Shown here piece by piece: positions 27,789 through 40,094 of a stretch of DNA of 64,000 bases. The DNA is from Aculops lycopersici. Taxonomy: Eukaryota; Arthropoda; Arachnida; Trombidiformes; Eriophyidae. Positions within the stretch are counted from its first letter, which is position 1; every line of letters begins with the position of its first letter. The DNA is taken from contig WNKI01000001.1 of assembly GCA_015350385.1 (NCBI GenBank), positions 2,509,178 to 2,573,177 on the forward strand. The letters run 5' to 3'. The notes beneath the pieces were generated by a model. It ran no database searches and was not told the origin of the DNA. It was given only the letters and a program-made list of their open reading frames with translations. A program made the translations under genes and the position numbers.

Positions 27789-30700
27789 GTTGCTGTTTGC
27801 GGGCAAAACTTTCTCTCACCTTCCACTACTCGCACCTCGAGACTAAGCGATTGATGCGGAGGCAATTGATTTATTTATGTCTTGCTTCCTCTTCTTCCTC
27901 CTATTCTTCTTCTTCTTCTTCTTATTTGCCCCTCTCCACTTTAGAATAGATTCAAACTCACTACAGCTGCCTTTTGTTGACTAGCTCCGTCTGTGTATTC
28001 AACAAGCAACAATCACAATCGCAGGCGTTGAAACGATTTTAGCCTCCAACTTTTCGTTGAGAGTTCATCTCAATGTGGTCAGTGGGAAAGTCTGTTGGTT
28101 TGTTACAGAAGACTAACGGATTGTAAGAAGTTACAATAATACATTCCAACTTGTGATTTGGCCATTGGTCAGTCGCATTGCAAATAAATCGAGCGAATGA
28201 TTGAAGAGAAATTTTAGCTAGGAAGTTGGATAGATGGATAGATGGAAAGAGAAGTTTTACTCTCACTCCCTCTCGCTTAGTAAAACTCAAACGACTAACC
28301 CACTCAACAAGTCGAGGTAATCGTTTGTCTCTCTCTAGCAAGCGACTCAACTTCGTCGTCGTCGTCGTGGAGCTATTCGATCAGTCGAGCGGATGGGCAG
28401 CAACAGTGGAGGCAGCAGGAGAACAGTTTGGCGATTAGAACACCTTATTAGAACAAACCTAACCAAACCAAACAGACACATACATTAGAAGGTGAGGTTG
28501 AATCCATTGATTTGATTATACAACAACAACAGCAGCAGCAGGTAAGCGGTGGAAGAAGCGACAGGTAACTGTTAGGTTATGTCTTGCGCCTCGCCGATGG
28601 TGATGGTGGTGGTGGTGGTAGCACCACGCGCATTTTGTCCAATTTTAGTCCTCGCGCAAGCAGCAGCTCGACGGCTAGCAAAGCTAACCAACGAGTTGGT
28701 TTCTCCTTGTCGATTGCTGGCCATTCGGCTGAGCAACGCACTTGTGTGTGATTACATATTAGCAGGCGAATGATAGAGATAAAAAGCGCGCATTCGGCAC
28801 ACAAACTCGAACAGAGAGAAACAACAGGTTGCTCTCGCTCTCTCTCTCTCTCTGCAACTATCCCTCTTTTGCTGCTTATAACCAGCCGACGTTGTTTCGC
28901 TGCTTCAGCTGGCTAACTAACTGGACTTGCAGTGATGGCAATAACAACGTGCATTTAGCTTGCCAACTGCGAGTCTTGGCCATCGACCGAAGAGTGGGCG
29001 TCGGTCGCTTTGGCTACCAGTGCAGTTTTTAGTGGGCAGGCACTGGTGGCGCCATACTTGTCGCGTCATGTTGTCCACTTATTTAGCACCTGCTCGTCGC
29101 TCGCTCGCTTGATGTATGGACCCAAATGCATGGCCGCTCGGCTCACGACAATGGAAAGCTAGCTGCTGCTGCTGCTTAGAGAACGAGCAACGTGGCGACT
29201 AGCGATCACGTAAACCAAAACAGGTGCATGTGGCCAGCCAAGTGAGTCAATCGCGAGAAGCTTCTGCTCAAAAATGGCCAAAAGAAAGGTTTTGGGGGCA
29301 CGAAAGAGCGAAAGCCAGCGGCGATTATGGTTAGCGAGAGATAAGATTAGAAGCTACATTTGAAGAGAGAAAGAGAGATGTCAGTGTTTCATCTTTAGCT
29401 CTCGCTTACAACCAGTTGCCTCCGGGTTCTCCATGTGGTCTAACGGTGGTGGTTGGATTTGAGGTAGAGGTGGCAATCGTCGATCTACCCGAATAAAGTG
29501 TGCCCATAAAGTGAGCAATGAAAATCTCGGATTTCTCTTGGACAACAAACAAGAGAGTTTAGCTACTTTGTCTATATTATAGCTTCTGTCTTGCTTGCCA
29601 CTCTGCAACAAAAGATTTAAGTGTCAGTAATAATTAGTTAGTGCAGTTGTCTATTAGCTAGCTCGTAACGGCGAGTCTCATCGATTATTATTGTATTCTC
29701 TTTCTTTCTTTCACGAAAGCTAAAGCAATAAAATCTCAACTCATTCATGGCCACTCGCCACGAGTAAAGTATGCGTTTACAGGCGAGAGGCAGTTGTTCT
29801 ATTTTATTCACAACTAGAGCCACTAAACGGTAGGCCACCTTGAAGCTCACGGTTCACTTGCTTGAAGACTTTAGAGGGTACCAAAAGCAAGGTTCCTAGT
29901 GCCGAGTAAATTACTGCCTACTTAAGCAGTCTATAACCCACAAGAGAAAAGTACTTCTTTCATCATTCCTCCTCGCACCTTTAGGTGGGCTAGCGCTGAT
30001 TGAGATTCTCTCTGATTTTGTGGTCACGAAAGAAAAATGTGTGCTAAATTAAACGTTTGCATTACCCATCCTTGATGCAAAGATTGTCACTAAGGGCATC
30101 CGGCGAAAGAAATGGCTCCTATCTAATTCAACGGTCTTCCTTTCAAATCTGACCGGAACATTGGATAGAAGGGTAAATTGAATTTTGCTTGCAGCTATAT
30201 TTTTCTGGACAATCTGGATGAACCAACTAGTTGATATGCCAATCACAAAGATTAACAAACAAGCAACGGTAAGCTGAGCACATAGACTCACCTGGCCGAG
30301 TCACTGGCTTGTGAGATACTTAAACAGGTCCCTCTGAGCGCAAAACAACTAGACGAAGATTCATTACTTTTCGAGCTCATAGTCATCAACTAGGTAAGAC
30401 AAATAGAGCTAGCTAGTTGGTAGAAATATTACATAATATAAACAGAGCAGACTGGAATAAGAAACCGGGTGTCACCTTTCCATAAAGCACGCTAAAAATC
30501 CCACTTAAGGTGACTTGGAGTTTCGACGCGCCCCAGGCTTTCAAGCTCGTCCAATGAACTCGCAAAGCACAAACTGCATAGCTGTTTTGGAGCACCCACC
30601 TACATTTAGAGCTTTTGTCCCAAGAAAGCCTCATATTGGTGACCAATTGGCAGAGCACGTCCAACGTGCAATCGCCCCTACCGTCCCCACCATCACCACC

Positions 30701-31287
30701 TACGAGCCCAGAAGCAAAATAAACTTCATCACCATAATCGCTAGTGGCATCAGCAACTACCAGAACTATACTGTCCAAATGGCACTCTAGTAGTTATTAA
30801 CTAACGAGATTTAACACACTCTCCTGGTCAGAGTAGACGACTAGCTTCTCTTTGGTTAAGCATTTGATATGAGAGGAGAGCATTCTTCACCCTAACACCC
30901 ACGCAAATTTTGGTCACCACTACCGACGATTCGAACCACCGGCCAGCTGATTTTAAAGTTGCGTTATAACTAGCTATTTCTATTAAAGTTTCCCCACACG
31001 CTTCTAAGGATAATTTTACACCAGGACGATTAGAAAATTGAGCTCGATAATATATTATTACATTAACAGATATCTTGTATCAAAATATTGCTCATCATTG
31101 AAACTCGAAGTAACTGTATACCCACTGCCACCTTAGAGATATCCGATGTTCTATTAGCCGAATCATATCTATTTTCCACCAGGTTCTTATTACAAGGATT
31201 ATTATAGCTTGAGCATGAAACTATTTTATTGCAATATTTTAACTATCTAATTGATTCTCACTGGTACTATTAAACTCTAGCCTCAAG
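27789..31287. other. Intergenic, upstream of two divergent genes
   Basis: Lies between the starts of the 1248-residue gene (minus) and the Fe65-like gene (plus). It contains a CT dinucleotide run (28837-28853), a TCTTCT run near 27895-27925 and several CAGGT-core sites, for example near 28541 and 28563. GGTGAG on the minus strand just upstream of 27806 could be a 5' UTR splice donor. Just before 31288 the bases AAACTCTAG could be an acceptor for a leader exon. No gene is supported; short frames near 28039-29850 and 30413-30790 look like chance. Confidence 0.5.
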
Positions 31288-33201
31288 ATGAGCTCAGGAG
31301 ATAAACCGCCGCCGTCATCGTTATCATCGTCTTCCAACACCAAGAAACAAACCACACGAGGGCGTAATGTAGGTGGTACTAGTAGAAACAATACATCGAT
31401 TGCTACACACCAATCTAATAAAACATCTATCTCTCATGGCGGCTCAAATACAATCATGTCTGGTAGTCAAAAGGCTCGATCAACAACAAGAGAAGAGCAA
31501 TTGCGAGATGGTAATAAACAAGCAGCTCCATCAACAACAAAGACAAACAAAGCAATTGTAGCGAAGCCTTTGAGGACGAAATCCAGGACAAGCTCGAAGA
31601 AACTCGCAAACAAGAATTCATCTCGCAATGTCGATGAAGAAGAGTCGCTTTTATTAACAGATACAAGTGAGATGGCCACTCGAGGATCGAACGAGGACTC
31701 AACATTTAACGATACCCTCGAGTTAGAGACTGACCTTGATGACAACGCTAGCCAAAGATTGCTGAGTCGTGGCGACTCTAGCGGCAATGATGCAAGCGAA
31801 AGCTTGCTGACACCCGTGAATGATACACATCCACAGCTAACGGGTGAAATCGAAACACCCGTTCGCGTTCCCACCAGACGGAACTCAAACGAATTGGCTC
31901 GCAGAGATCTACTCAATGTAGCGAACACCAAAGACTCACTTGCCATATATCATGACGACGAAGAAATCAACCAAACAACAACCCATGGTACACTGTCATG
32001 GGATGACGAGGAATACTCAGAATGTGGCGCTGCTTTGACTGTGGATGAGAGTTTAGCAAACGAGATCGCTTTTATTGTATATCCACTAGGTTGTTGCGAG
32101 ATCGACGAAACACAACTAATATCTGCAAATACTACGAGAGCCATCCAGAAATGCATTTTAAGGTTGTCAAACTCACCCAGCAAGGAGGAGAGTATGTGCT
32201 GGGGTCTGGGTCAAGAGGAACCAATCTTGATGAAATTATTAGATGATCATATACAGTTTTCTCACCTGAAAACTTCGTCGCTCCTCAGAAGTCAGCCTAT
32301 CCAGACAATCAAGTCTTGGGCTGTTGATGACGACAACAATTTCGCATTTGTTGTAGAAGATAGGATGCACCAGCCGGAAGAGGCCGATTGTTATGAATCG
32401 GTTGACTTTGCGTTATTAAATCAGCCAACATTCATGTGTTATGTATTCAGCTCACTAGATGACGATGATATGAGTTGTAAGGTGGCGGCAAAACTCAATG
32501 AGGAGATCAATAGGTATAAAGAACAAATGTCAAATAGGATGACCAAGAGCACGAGGGTCCAGCAAATGGTAGAGCAACCAACTGAGGATGCCACAGATAC
32601 GGATGTTGATAATCTCGAGGCAATGGAGGCGAGCACAGAGGTAACAATGAATGTCAAATATATTGGCAGCACGCAAGTGCCTCGGCCTGTCGGCATCGAT
32701 ATTCTTAACATTGCAATAGACAAGTGTCTGTCCGAATCCAGCAAAAACCAGCTGAGCCGGAATGCAAGTCAAGCTCAGAAAGACGAGCTTATAGAGGCCA
32801 CATCAACCACATCGTCACCTCTGATAGATGCGAAGTTGCATGTCTCACCCTCGAGTGTGATTGTAGAAAATGAAAGTACTGGCGTAATCATAGTCGAGTG
32901 TCGCATTCGCTACCTCACCTTCATGGGTATCAGTCGACGAGATATCAGGTGGTGTGGATTCATTATGCAAAATACGAATAACAAAACATTTGTAGCCCAT
33001 TGTTTTGAATGCTTCCCTACTGCTGGTCATGTTTGTCAAGCCATTCAGGCTAGTTGCGCTAAGATGTACGAAAAAGTTGTCAAGACTGCGAAGGCACGCG
33101 AAGAGCCAGATTCCATAATGAGTATCGTTCCGTCGAGCTCAAAAATTCGCAATACTTTGGCTAAAACATTCGCTAGGATCAAGTTGAATCCAATAATATG
33201 A
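31288..33201 (+). CDS. APBB: Fe65-like two-PTB adaptor
   Basis: A 637-residue protein with the tandem PTB layout of the Fe65 (APBB) family, adaptors that bind the NPxY tail of amyloid-precursor-like proteins and carry signals to the nucleus. The N-terminal 250 residues are Ser/Thr/Asn-rich and disordered. PTB1 (about 255-410) reads FIVYPLGCCEIDETQL, SMCWGLGQEEPILMKLLDD, IQTIKSWAVDDDNNFAFVVED. PTB2 (about 450-605) reads VKYIGSTQVPRPVGIDILN, VECRIRYLTFMGISRRDIRW, FVAHCFECFPTAGHVCQAIQASC. The WW domain that precedes PTB1 in vertebrate Fe65 and worm FEH-1 is not in this frame. An in-frame TGA lies upstream of ATG 31288. AATAAA at 33214-33219, 13 bases past the stop. Converges on the SIX gene. Confidence 0.88.
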   Translation: MSSGDKPPPSSLSSSSNTKKQTTRGRNVGGTSRNNTSIATHQSNKTSISHGGSNTIMSGSQKARSTTREEQLRDGNKQAAPSTTKTNKAIVAKPLRTKSRTSSKKLANKNSSRNVDEEESLLLTDTSEMATRGSNEDSTFNDTLELETDLDDNASQRLLSRGDSSGNDASESLLTPVNDTHPQLTGEIETPVRVPTRRNSNELARRDLLNVANTKDSLAIYHDDEEINQTTTHGTLSWDDEEYSECGAALTVDESLANEIAFIVYPLGCCEIDETQLISANTTRAIQKCILRLSNSPSKEESMCWGLGQEEPILMKLLDDHIQFSHLKTSSLLRSQPIQTIKSWAVDDDNNFAFVVEDRMHQPEEADCYESVDFALLNQPTFMCYVFSSLDDDDMSCKVAAKLNEEINRYKEQMSNRMTKSTRVQQMVEQPTEDATDTDVDNLEAMEASTEVTMNVKYIGSTQVPRPVGIDILNIAIDKCLSESSKNQLSRNASQAQKDELIEATSTTSSPLIDAKLHVSPSSVIVENESTGVIIVECRIRYLTFMGISRRDIRWCGFIMQNTNNKTFVAHCFECFPTAGHVCQAIQASCAKMYEKVVKTAKAREEPDSIMSIVPSSSKIRNTLAKTFARIKLNPII

Positions 33202-33213
33202 ATTAGAAGGGAT

Positions 33214-33249
33214 AATAAAAGAAAAACTCCTGTAGTTTAAATCTTTATT
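33214..33249. terminator. Facing poly(A) signals of the Fe65-like and SIX genes
   Basis: AATAAA on plus at 33214-33219 serves the Fe65-like gene. AATAAA on minus at 33249-33244 serves the SIX gene and shares its first base with the last base of the TAA stop codon. Both 3' UTRs must be minimal or overlap each other. Confidence 0.65.
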
Positions 33250-34148
33250 TAAGATTGCATATTGTTATGATGGTGGTGAAGATGTGGGATTTGGTGATAA
33301 TTTGCGATTGTTTGTTGTGGTTGTGGTGGTGGTGGGATAGAAGCATTTACAACATGTGGATGACTTGATAATCGGGGACCTCTAGACTCTTCCTCCATCT
33401 CGTCCATATCTGCGTCCTCTTCGTCTTCATCGTCAACAACATCCACATCATCGTCGTCATCATCCTCGTCGTCGTCGTCGTCATCATCGTCAAAGTATGA
33501 GGCAGTGCGTCCCTTGCTATGTCCAGACTCGCTACCTGCCGACTCTGAGCCATGACCATTCTTGGACTTATTCGAGGCATTTGCGCTCTTCTTTGCGGCT
33601 CGATCGCGTTGACGTCGATTCTTGAACCAATTGCTCACCTGTGTGGTGGTTAGACCTGTCATTGCAGCTAATTCACGCTTCTCTTGCGGCGTTGGGTAAT
33701 GATTACGGAGGTACCATTTTCTCAATCTATCCCTTGATTTCTCTTTAAAGCAATAGGATGTTTCTTCGCCATCCCAAATGGTTCTAGGCAGTGGGAATTT
33801 CCGCCTAATCCTATATTTGCCCACAGCGCCAAGTGGCTTACCGCGAAAATTTTCAGCTTCAATATAGTGAGCATTTAGCCATAGGTCTTGTAATTTTGCA
33901 TGAGATTGTGGACTAAAATGGTGTGTTTCGAGTAATTTGTACAATTGTTTGAACTCGCAGTTATGAAAATGAAGCTGAGCTCGAGCTTTGAGAACTGATT
34001 CGTTGTTTTGAATAGCTTCGATGTTTGAGGGTAGCGACCATAGAAAGCGGCCCAATCGCTTAATGTCACCTACTTGCAATAATACTTCACAAACACAAGC
34101 CACCTGTTCTTGAGTAAAATGGAATGTAGGTAAATTGTAGGCGCACAT
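33249..34148 (-). CDS. so: SIX1/2-type homeodomain transcription factor (sine oculis class)
   Basis: From ATG 34148 this is 299 residues. The SIX domain spans about 9-122 (FTQEQVACVCEVL, LGRFLWSLP, NESVLKA, FSPQSHAKLQDLWLNAHY), the cofactor surface for Eya. The homeodomain spans about 124-184 with the SIX1/2 hallmark ETSYCFKEKSR at its start and WFKNRRQRDR in helix 3. GKYRIRRKFPLPRTIWDGEE links them. After a Ser/Gly/Lys linker comes an almost pure Asp/Glu run (220-255), unusual for SIX1/2, then a His/Pro/Gln-rich tail. Several SIX-domain positions differ from insect So, so a paralogue is possible. The same frame stays open for 42 codons upstream without an ATG and encodes an alanine tract, so the true N-terminus may come from an upstream exon. 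It should control eye or sensory and muscle development. Confidence 0.92.
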   Translation of the reverse strand: MCAYNLPTFHFTQEQVACVCEVLLQVGDIKRLGRFLWSLPSNIEAIQNNESVLKARAQLHFHNCEFKQLYKLLETHHFSPQSHAKLQDLWLNAHYIEAENFRGKPLGAVGKYRIRRKFPLPRTIWDGEETSYCFKEKSRDRLRKWYLRNHYPTPQEKRELAAMTGLTTTQVSNWFKNRRQRDRAAKKSANASNKSKNGHGSESAGSESGHSKGRTASYFDDDDDDDDEDDDDDDVDVVDDEDEEDADMDEMEEESRGPRLSSHPHVVNASIPPPPQPQQTIANYHQIPHLHHHHNNMQS

Positions 34149-34274
34149 TTTGGCATTTGTATTTTGATTAATAATAAAATCTGTGATGGTGGTTGCAGTT
34201 CTCGCGGCCGCCGCTGCTGCCGCTAAAACAGCCGCGGCTCGGTCTTGGGGAGTTAGGTTTGCGATTGTGGCGGC
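34149..34274 (-). CDS. Possible N-terminal extension of the SIX protein (poly-Ala)
   Basis: The frame of the SIX gene runs on upstream of ATG 34148 to a TAA at 34275-34277, giving 42 codons. It contains TPQDRAAAVLAAAAAAARTA, a GC-rich alanine tract unlike the surrounding AT-rich DNA. There is no ATG in it, so if translated it must be joined to an upstream exon; TGTTTTAG and CCATCACAG within or beside it could act as acceptors. Insect So has an Ala-rich N-terminus before its SIX domain. This is an inference and the extension may be untranslated. Confidence 0.4.
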
Positions 34275-37200
34275 TTAGTTTGCACTTTGAGGCTTAAGTT
34301 GAGGGGACGCAAGTTTGTAAAGCTAGCTTGTTGCAAGTATTTAATTGCTGGCCAGCTAGCTGATTGCGATTTTGCTTGTTTTATTTACTTGAGGCTATGT
34401 TAGGCGTTTCTAGGCTTACGGGTTTTACTTTTCGTCTATTGATTGGTTGGGTCGTTTTACACTCCTCGTTAAATCAACTATTTCTATTAGTAGTTGAATC
34501 TTCAATTGAGTATACTCTAGCAAGGTAGAGTCTCTCGTTTCATGAACATTAAAGATGGTTTAGCTCTCACCTGAGCAAGTGTGTATATTAAACTGATCTT
34601 TTTGCGAGATGACTGACTGACTGGCCGAGTTGCAAGTGTTGAGGCCAGCAACTAATGTGATGGAAACATCAATAAAAAAGCAGCCAATGAGCGCTAGAGA
34701 GCAAGAAGCAAGCAAATATTGCGGCGTGAGTGTGAGCGAATTGTGAGCAAGGAAAATTCAAGAGAAAAATCACCGTGATTTTAGTGTTAGTTCGCTCGCG
34801 AGCATGCGCACAAGAGGCCATGTTCTCGAAAGCGTCCGTCTGATGCGGCTGCTGTCTGCTTCTGACGCTTTTGCAACTTAACACTTCATTTGCCGCTGCT
34901 GCTTTTGCAACGTTCAATTCAACAACTGCTAGCATAGAAAACATGGGCAAAAGTATTAATACCAAAGAACAACATGGCGACGTCCTCTCATTGCCTGGAG
35001 ACGTCGTTGCTGGTAGCCAACTTGTCGCCTGGTTGTGTTAGCCTTGAAAAGTTCTCTCAATGTTTGATTTGGGTTTCACGTTCGCAAATACAGAGCCGCT
35101 GCTGCTGCAACAAATGTTAGCGAACTCAGTGAATTTTTGGGCCAAAAATTAGGAATTTTCTTGGACTACGTGTTAAATCTATGGGACTTCACTTGGTGAT
35201 GGTTTTGGTGGTATTCTGCAACTTAAATACGGCACCAAAATTTTGTCTAGCTGTTTGATAGAGAACGGTTATCAGAACATTATAGGTACCTTCGATTATA
35301 AAACCACTGAACACGCGATGAGACAACACGAGCAACTAAATCGACACTAACAACAATTACGACTAGAACAGCGACAGACCAACTACAAAATGGCCAAATT
35401 CTGACCTCGAGCTGACCGGCCACTTTCAGGACAGAGTTGCTCTGTTGGCGGAGTACTAAGAGCAGCATGAGAACTGATGCAACTGGACACGAGCTAGATT
35501 AATGGTACTCTACATCCTGTCGGCGGATGTGAACCATCAAAACAGAGGGCAACTACTACAATCAAAACACTAACTCACAACTATAGTAACCACAAGTCTG
35601 ACCGCAACTACCACCACCACCAATGCCATTCACCACAAACGCGCTAATCGATCTCCGGCTGTCCAAGCTCAAAATGAGTTGCCAGCCAGCCAACAAACCA
35701 ACCAGCTAGTATTGGCGCGTCAAATTGCCACTTGACTCATAGCTCGCCAACTATCGAATGGTGTGATACAAATAGCTAGTGCAAATCGGGCGCTAACAAT
35801 CCGCCGCCAAAGCCGGAATCTTTGGTCATGATATCGGCGGCATATCATGTCGATAGGCACGCAAACACGATATCCACTCTGAACGCCGAACACTGTTCAC
35901 ATAGAATGTGGACGGGAGAAGAAGTAAAAGAATCTCGATTGACTCGACTCGTGGCAAACTATTTCGCGTTTTAGTAAGCATATAAGCCAGTCGTCAAGGA
36001 AAATATCGTGAATTTGTAATCAGTGCAAGTCCTAGAAGCTTCATCATTAGGGGCGTCGCTCGCTTGGCGAAATAGCAATGAAAATAACCTCATAGAACAC
36101 AAGTTGCACGATTTGCAAATAAATAAATGGGATCAGCCCTCCCGAACGAGCCGTCGAATAAGGGGAATTTGCACGAGTTTTAAAGGAACTAATAGCATAA
36201 TAGCTGGAGAAGCAAATAAAAACAAGCGGTGAGCCGATCAAGTCGGAAATCGACTATCGAGTAGCAGTCTGAGGCCAGACGCAAGCTGAACCTTAGCCAG
36301 TGCACTGGCTACTTAATACGCGGACATTAGAGCATTATAGTGGCGAACAACCAACTATTCGAGGCCGTCGCTGACGGAACTAATAACACGGCTCGGATTT
36401 CGTTTGCGTCGTTCAACCCACCAATAGCTAAAATCGGAGTCTAGAGGGTCAAACTTGAGTTCATGAATGAATCTCGCTGTAGTGGCCGTAGGCAAAGCTT
36501 CGGCGAATGGCCTCAGCAGACTTTGCTAATCAAAACACATTCTATTGAGTGGGCCGATAGTGGCGAAGTGGCAACTTGATTCAAGTGGCCATTATCGTCA
36601 CCGCCTCGGACTCAACTAAAGGTTCGGTTGCCTGAGTTGTCTGTGTGAAGAGGAGGATATTGATATCACTGCCAAGCACAGTAGCGCTTGAGTGTCGATC
36701 ATTGAAAGGCAAGCGAGTTATCCCTAAGCCAATCGATCCAATAGGCTTGTATCGTATTAATACCAACACCATGACGACTACTGGCAGTAGTGTTTCTGGT
36801 TCACAGCAACAAGAGCAAGAGTAATGGCAACGACTATGATGATGACTGCAGCTATTTAGTAGAAGAGTAAATTATCATTAAACTCGAATGCGAGCGCTAA
36901 CTCATCAGTAGCAACAGCCATCAAGTGCCACTATCCTCTAAACGAAAACAATAACAACTACAATAATAATCATCATCATCATCTAAGAGCTCAATTTTCA
37001 CAAATTTAGCTCGCGCACACATTTACATCAACAATACCGCCACCAAAAATACAATGGATTGGGCTGCATGGTATTTCAAATGTAGTGTCGATTGAGATAA
37101 GGTTGATGATGATGCTTCTTGCTCGCGATGCTCGTGTAGCACTGGATCCAAGAGATGGAAAGCTGAAAACAACACAGTGGCAGCTAGCGAGAATGGACCA

Positions 37201-40070
37201 ATTTGTTGTTGTCGTTGTTTCGGTGACCACAAGTTAAAGTTGCAAATTACCACCAAATCCAAAACTGGACCATTGATTCAAGTTCCACCAATCGAGCTAG
37301 TGTAGAGTTCGGTCAGGTTTGTTAGCAATCCAAAAGCACCGACCGATTTACCGAATCTTAAGTTGTGACTTTTTCTCCTCACTCCAATGGATAACCTAGA
37401 GTTGCGGTTTACAAGTTGTTATTGTTATTGAGGGTACTGTTGCGCTTGTTACAGCTTTGGCCAGTGCATCGGCGATGATACGGCAGCCAGTTTATAAATT
37501 CACACAAACACGCAGAAGATACGGCAACCCAAAGAACTAGTGGTTTGGAATCGGAATCGACGAATAGAAGAGAGCAACAGGCTGGTGCAGCTAATTCTGC
37601 CGCAGTGGAGCAACAGCAACAGGAGCAGCAGCGACTCGCGTTCAAAGTGCACGATTAATTCATTTGTTGGTCATCGATCATTTGTATTTGCTAGTTCATT
37701 CTCTCAAACGGATAGTTAAGTTGGGCCAAAAGAAACTCGTCGGCCGGTTCAAGTGGCACAGCGACTTTGCCCCGGTGAGTATCGCTTACTAAATTTGCGT
37801 TAAGCGTGCAGTTGACTGGATAGAGACTGGTAGATTCGAGTAGAGCATCTATGCATCCATCGCTCCACACAACCATCGACCGCCACAACCGCAAACTAGT
37901 CCCACAAACTGGACACGCTCGGCTTTCAATAGTTGATACATTTATATACAACAGCAACATGACCAATTGTTGCCGCAACAAACATCAAGTCGCCTTCGCG
38001 GGATAGTGGTTGAATTTCAAGTGTAATGCGTGATTTTGCGCCTAGAATCACTACTCTCAAATTGCGAGAGTTGCCATTATTAACTCGACTGACTCGATTC
38101 AACCAACTTCCCGCTCGAGTTAGATTAGTTATCCGAGCCTTAGGTCGAGTTGCTCATCGTCGCTGAGATCCTGATTATGAAGAGACTATGAGGCTAAAGT
38201 ACAAATTAATATTTAAAATAACGCGCCTATCGGTTACATTGCGTGGGTATAGCGCGCGAAATGCGAGCCCCCAATACGAGAGTTGAGACTACGACTCTCA
38301 TTGCCCTTTGGACGCCACGCGTATCGATTGCAAATTTGCGGTCATTTGAAAAGATAGATGATGATGCGACAGCGACTACGACGATGGGGAAACCACGACA
38401 ACAACAATATCCTATTAAATGTTTTGCAAGTGAACAACAACCACATCTATTAGCGCAAGAAGCTACACTTGTAGCAACAATAACAGCGATATGAAATGGT
38501 AACAACAAATGAAATGAAATCGCGGGGAAATAAGCAAACGTTTTGGCTTCTCTGTAACTGCTAATGCCACAACAACATTTTGCAATTGCAACAACAACTG
38601 GAGCTCGATTGCCCAATCTGGCAAAAGAGCAGCGGCAGCAACAACTACCACAGCCACGGGGAGCGAGAAAAATGAGAAGCTAGCAAGTGTTTCGAGCCTT
38701 GGAAAATGCAATTAATCTATTTGCTCCACCATCCTGCTTTAGTTGACCGAAACGCAAGCTAACTAACCTAAGAAAGAGCCACTGACACATACATGAGCGC
38801 AACATTGAGATGAAAGCCACAGCAGTAACATCATTACAATTAACGCCGCTGCTTATTCCTCGCCACGAACTTGGCGCGCTGTGTATCCATATATCTGCCG
38901 GCTGCAACGCGTGGTGATTGTTACTCAGACCACTTGTACCATTGCAACCAATTTGCGCTCTGGTTTCATTCTCCTGTCAGTGGGCTGGGGAGTTTGCAAA
39001 CAAGTTGGCCACAAGAAAGATTAAGCTGACCAATGGGCAGCACTCCATCAAATCGCTATGCGCTAAACTTTGCTCGCTTGCTAGTTGGCCGATTGGACAT
39101 GACGGCAACTGGCTGCCTTTTCAATGCTCTCGACAACAACAGAACTAGAGATGCAGAGCACAACACATAATATATCATTTTTCACCCAAAAACAATTCCA
39201 CATCTCTCGCTCGGCTAGTGAGCCATAGCAAGTGCAAAATTTTTCACAACAAAACTTGATCTTTCTCCAAACACCACTAGCAGTGGAGTGCCCACAAAGT
39301 AGACCAAATGTAGTCGAGTTCATGGATTCTCATTGCACTGCAAACAACTGGAATAGTTTTGTCGCCGCTTACTCTTGATGATTACGATTTTTCAGAGGAA
39401 AAAGAGAAGGAAGTTTATGCAAATTCCCTCGCTCACTCTATAAGGCTAAACGACGACTACTGGCCGACAATCATACTGTCGGCAGAGAAACACCAGAGCC
39501 ACTTGGTGCCTTACGACTTCTTCAAGAACTAGCCACTAGAGCCGGGACTAGCCTATTCACTTGTGCTCCCTCGCTCTCTCCCTCTCTCTAATCGGAGGGT
39601 GTAACTTCTTCATCATAATCATAATCTAACTCATCTTTAGCCACTTCGCTACTACCACTAGCGCCACTCTGTCTGGCAAGTCGCTACGCTGTCCACTTGC
39701 CAGAAGCCACAACCGCAAGCGAAAGACCATTCGTCATCGCCGCAAATGCCGAGTGTTATGTTGAAAACAAATATATTTATATATCATTTGTGCTTCCAAC
39801 ACTGCCTCTCTAGCCAACTAGCCAAGAAAAGTTCGAATACTCGAGAATACACACTTACGACGTACTTGCCCAGCGCCCATGACAGATATCCACACTTAAA
39901 AATTATTCATTTCAAGTGGTAGACTTTGTGGTACAGCAACGGCGGTAGCGGTAGCAGCATCACTGAGTAGCGTCAATTTTGGGGCTCCAATTGCTGCTCG
40001 CGCGAGGCAACAACTTTTGTACCGGCTTCTTTCAAAACTTCAAATTCTCCAACACATTTTCATTGCATTG

Positions 40071-40094
40071 ATAATAATGATGATGATGATGATA
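40071..40094. repeat. (ATG)n microsatellite
   Basis: ATAATAATG followed by six ATG/GAT units in non-coding DNA. Confidence 0.8.

Noticed and set aside
30920..30945. GGTTCGAATC on the minus strand, like a tRNA B box
   Set aside because: The flanks do not form a T-stem and no A box or cloverleaf can be built around it.
37691..37981. 96-codon minus-strand frame with a CPVCG motif
   Set aside because: It starts at TTG, has no acceptor or leader context, and a single C-x2-C is not evidence of a zinc finger.
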